64,000 nucleotides of DNA. Origin: Actinomycetes bacterium (GTDB taxonomy: Bacteria > Actinomycetota > Thermoleophilia > Gaiellales > Gaiellaceae). The translations under genes were made by a program, and so were the position numbers. Positions 62,084-64,000 of the stretch are shown in pieces. The stretch covers positions 36,540-100,539 of the forward strand of contig JAPOVR010000125.1 of NCBI GenBank assembly GCA_026708005.1, given 5' to 3'. The notes below the pieces were generated by a model, which did not search any database, was not told the origin of the DNA, and saw nothing but the letters and a program-made list of their open reading frames with translations. How positions within the stretch are numbered: position 1 is the stretch's first letter; each line of letters begins with the position of its first letter.

Positions 62084-62668
62084 CTACCTTCGCCTAGAAG
62101 GCCGTGTGTAGTGAGCACCCAAAAATACAGTGACCTGCTCCACCGGCAGTTCAACCTCGAGAATCCCAAGCAGCTGGGTCAGCCGGCCGACCCGCTGGCC
62201 GAGGCTCGCAGCAGGCAGGTCAAGCCCGGCGATGAACTCACCGAGCCCACCCATCCCCTTCTACATCAGGCCGGTCACATCAACCCACAACGGGTCATCC
62301 CGTATCTTGACAGGCTGGTAGAAGGCGAACACCTCGTCCTCAAGGTGAAACATCAGGTTGGAGAAGGCCTGGGCGTTCCCATCAAAGAACGGCGGCGGCG
62401 CGCCCCGGGCCACCCCGTACAGCGTCGTCATCCGCTGCTGGCCATCCAACAACGGATTCACAACCCCAGCGGCCGGGTGCCCGTCACCGCGGTAAGCAGC
62501 CGACCTCGACTCCGTCACCCACACCAACAGCCCACCGACCGGGTGACGGCGATACAGCGACTCAAACAAGCCCCGAACCTGCTCCCGGTTCCACACATAC
62601 CCACGCTGGAACTCCGGAAGAGCCACCCTCCCGCCGTCAATGCTGTCAAGAACAGTCGAAACCTTCAC
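62084..62668 (-). pseudogene. DUF262 (GmrSD-like) gene, interrupted and truncated
   Basis: From GTG 62668 the frame gives LAVKVSTVLDSIDG, then LPEFQRGYVWNREQVRGLFESL and NPLLDGQQRMTTLYG, the hallmark DGQQR of DUF262/GmrS-type proteins. A TAG at 62263-62261 stops it. After it the same frame stays coding-like (KGMGGLGEFIAGLDLPAAS and LLGILEVELPVEQV) up to a TAG at 62086-62084. The gene then ends against the low-GC operon. It is a short remnant of a protein that is normally about 500-700 residues. Confidence 0.75.
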
Positions 62669-63864
62669 AGCCAGCCCCCACACCCACAGCGTCCCCGCAC
62701 GCAACGCAGCCTACACAGCCAGGGCCGGCCATCTCCAAGGAGGCAGGTCAGACATGCAGCTGTCCCCGCGTTGCTCAACCAGCTGAAGAGGCGCAGGTTC
62801 CAGCCGGCGGTGGCGGCTCCCGGAGCGCGGGCAGGCCGCCCTGTTAACCGCTCCGGGCTCATCACGCAGCAGCTGCCTTCGGACGTCGGCTAATCGCGAG
62901 CCCAAGAATGGCGGCGACCAAGCTGCCCGCAGCTGACTGACCGTGCCAGCTCACTGCCCCAGGTCTCCCAGGCATCCCCTTGAAACGCCTTCAAGCCGCG
63001 AAACTCCATCTACGAGGAATCGAAGCTCGTGGGGCAAGAACCGCACGCTGGCGCTACCCGAGGCGACTCCATCTCGGAAACCTGATGGTCGGCTCCACGG
63101 CCTGTGATCTCCGGGGCCGCCCGCCACTTGACGATGGCGCCGACACCCATCATCTCTCGATCCACTGAGCCGGCTAGTGCGCGAGTAGATGGCAGCAGAA
63201 CACCCACTCCGCTGGCGCTGACTGCACCTGCAACGAGCGAAAGTCGGTCGCCCATGGCCGGCGCTGCAACACTTGATGGACGGCAACGCTGTCGCCGATG
63301 GACCTGATGGCGGCCACGAGCGTCACAATCGCGGAACACCGACAGCAGCGCCCAGAGCCCCGTTTCCGGTGTGGGGTCGAATCCCAGCCACCCGCTCCCA
63401 GCTACACCAGCCAGGGGCTTCGATCACCCGCGGAGCACCATACAGTCCAAACAGCGCAGCGGCAGCCCAGCCCGCCGCGATCCCAACCAGCGGCGACCGC
63501 AGCCGCCCACCTCCCGTGTCCCAGGGCTCGTGCACAGCCGTGTCGCCTTCCAGGTCAAGGCGAGCGGCTGGCTCCTCGACGACCTCTTGGTTCCGTTCTT
63601 GGACCGGGACGGCGCCCGCTGTGCGACCTCGATCAAGAGGCACGCCTAAGCGAGATCCGGTCCGGGTACCGCGGTTAGATACAGTGAGGCAGCGCGGGAC
63701 TGTACGAGGCGAGGCCTAGGCGACGTGGCAAGGCTAGTCAGGGCGTGGCTTGGCACGGCTCACAGGGCCAGGCATGCCGCCCGGGGGAGGATGGGTGGGT
63801 TTGTGGGAGAAGGGCTGGGCGTGGGTGTTCTGGGTGTGGTTTTGTCTCTGGCGGGGGCGGTTCG
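62669..63864 (+). other. Noncoding, possibly decayed stretch
   Basis: About 1.2 kb without a convincing gene. A short frame near 63,520-63,648 on the plus strand (VAFQVKASGWLLDDLLVPFLDRDG) looks like a piece of a larger lost protein. The rest is GC-rich and scrambled in all frames. It may be the right border zone of the island. Confidence 0.4.
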
Positions 63865-64000
63865 GTGATCGCCGTCTTGTCTGTGTTCGTCGTGGTTTTG
63901 TTGTCGCTGTTGGTGACGAGGGTCGCGACCGTGGTGCTGGTCACGACCGGTCTGTCGCGCGAGGCGGCACGGTTTCAGACGCGCTCGGCCCTCTCAGGAG
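63865..64000 (+). CDS. Membrane protein N-terminus, TrkA_C-type family (cut by window edge)
   Basis: A GTG at 63865 behind GGGGGCGG opens 45 codons to the window end. IAVLSVFVVVLLSLLVTRVATVVLV is a membrane helix, and GLSREAARFQTRSALSG follows. I know this start from actinobacterial membrane proteins that end in a TrkA-C domain. It is intact here, so the core chromosome probably resumes. Confidence 0.65.
   Translation, partial: MIAVLSVFVVVLLSLLVTRVATVVLVTTGLSREAARFQTRSALSG

Noticed and set aside
63520..63648. VAFQVKASGWLLDDLLV fragment as part of an Avs/STAND or nuclease gene
   Set aside because: Too short, with no support upstream or downstream in any frame.
1..64000. tRNA genes or CRISPR arrays
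   Set aside because: No T-loop/acceptor pairing around GGTTCRA-like strings and no regularly spaced 20-40-bp repeats were seen by eye; a dedicated scan was not possible.

Overview
The window is a piece of a high-GC chromosome (by eye about 65-70% G+C in the housekeeping parts, many GTG/TTG starts, strong G/C in third codon positions). The gene families (VanW/PG_binding protein, menaquinone-type methyltransferase, CYTH-CHAD protein, actinobacterial-style ArsC, PhoP boxes of the GTTCACC 11-bp type, infC-rpmI-rplT-TrmH) fit a deep-branching actinobacterium, perhaps Thermoleophilia-like. That placement is inference only. I saw no rRNA, tRNA or CRISPR array.

Positions 1-35,940 look like ordinary chromosome. 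In order: a cut-off class IV aminotransferase; MaoC dehydratase, isochorismatase-like hydrolase and SDR oxidoreductase; a VanW cell-wall protein; aspartate dehydrogenase divergent from a HisC-type aminotransferase; and the phosphate operon pstS-pstC-pstA-pstB-phoU with a soluble PhoR-like kinase upstream. Then come an amino-acid permease, arsenate reductase, an ABC-F ATPase, HtpX, a PhoP/PhoB-type regulator, polyphosphate kinase, exopolyphosphatase, Nudix and CYTH-CHAD genes. The stretch ends with thrS, infC-rpmI-rplT, an RNA methyltransferase and a menG operon that finishes in a broken beta-lactamase-like gene. PHO boxes (three 11-bp units each) lie upstream of pstS and of the response regulator, so 8.9-28 kb reads as one phosphate and polyphosphate neighbourhood. 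A roughly 105-bp dispersed repeat with a G-quadruplex-like tail occurs in five intergenic gaps, and a partial copy lies inside a decayed gene.

Positions about 35,950-63,860 are an accessory island. Its left end holds a wrecked tyrosine integrase, an excisionase-like HTH protein and a broken RecT-like recombinase. Defence-type genes follow: a TM0106-type nuclease-helicase, McrBC, an endonuclease/exonuclease/phosphatase-fold enzyme, a frameshifted PUA/EVE-like gene, and a ubiquitin-like conjugation cluster (multiubiquitin domain protein, E2-E1 fusion, DUF6527 remnant) divergent from an XRE-ImmA/IrrE pair. Next are a SIR2-like protein, an IS1595-type transposon with perfect 32-bp inverted repeats and three non-transposase genes, an AT-richer four-gene restriction-like operon (N4-cytosine-type methyltransferase, SF2 helicase, PD-(D/E)xK protein, MORC/GHKL ATPase), and a DUF262 (GmrSD-like) pseudogene. 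A partial membrane protein gene at the right edge suggests a return to core chromosome.

Many island genes carry single-base frameshifts or in-frame stops, several in short G or C runs, while almost all core genes are intact. This fits decay of accessory DNA, but assembly errors in homopolymers cannot be excluded from sequence alone.
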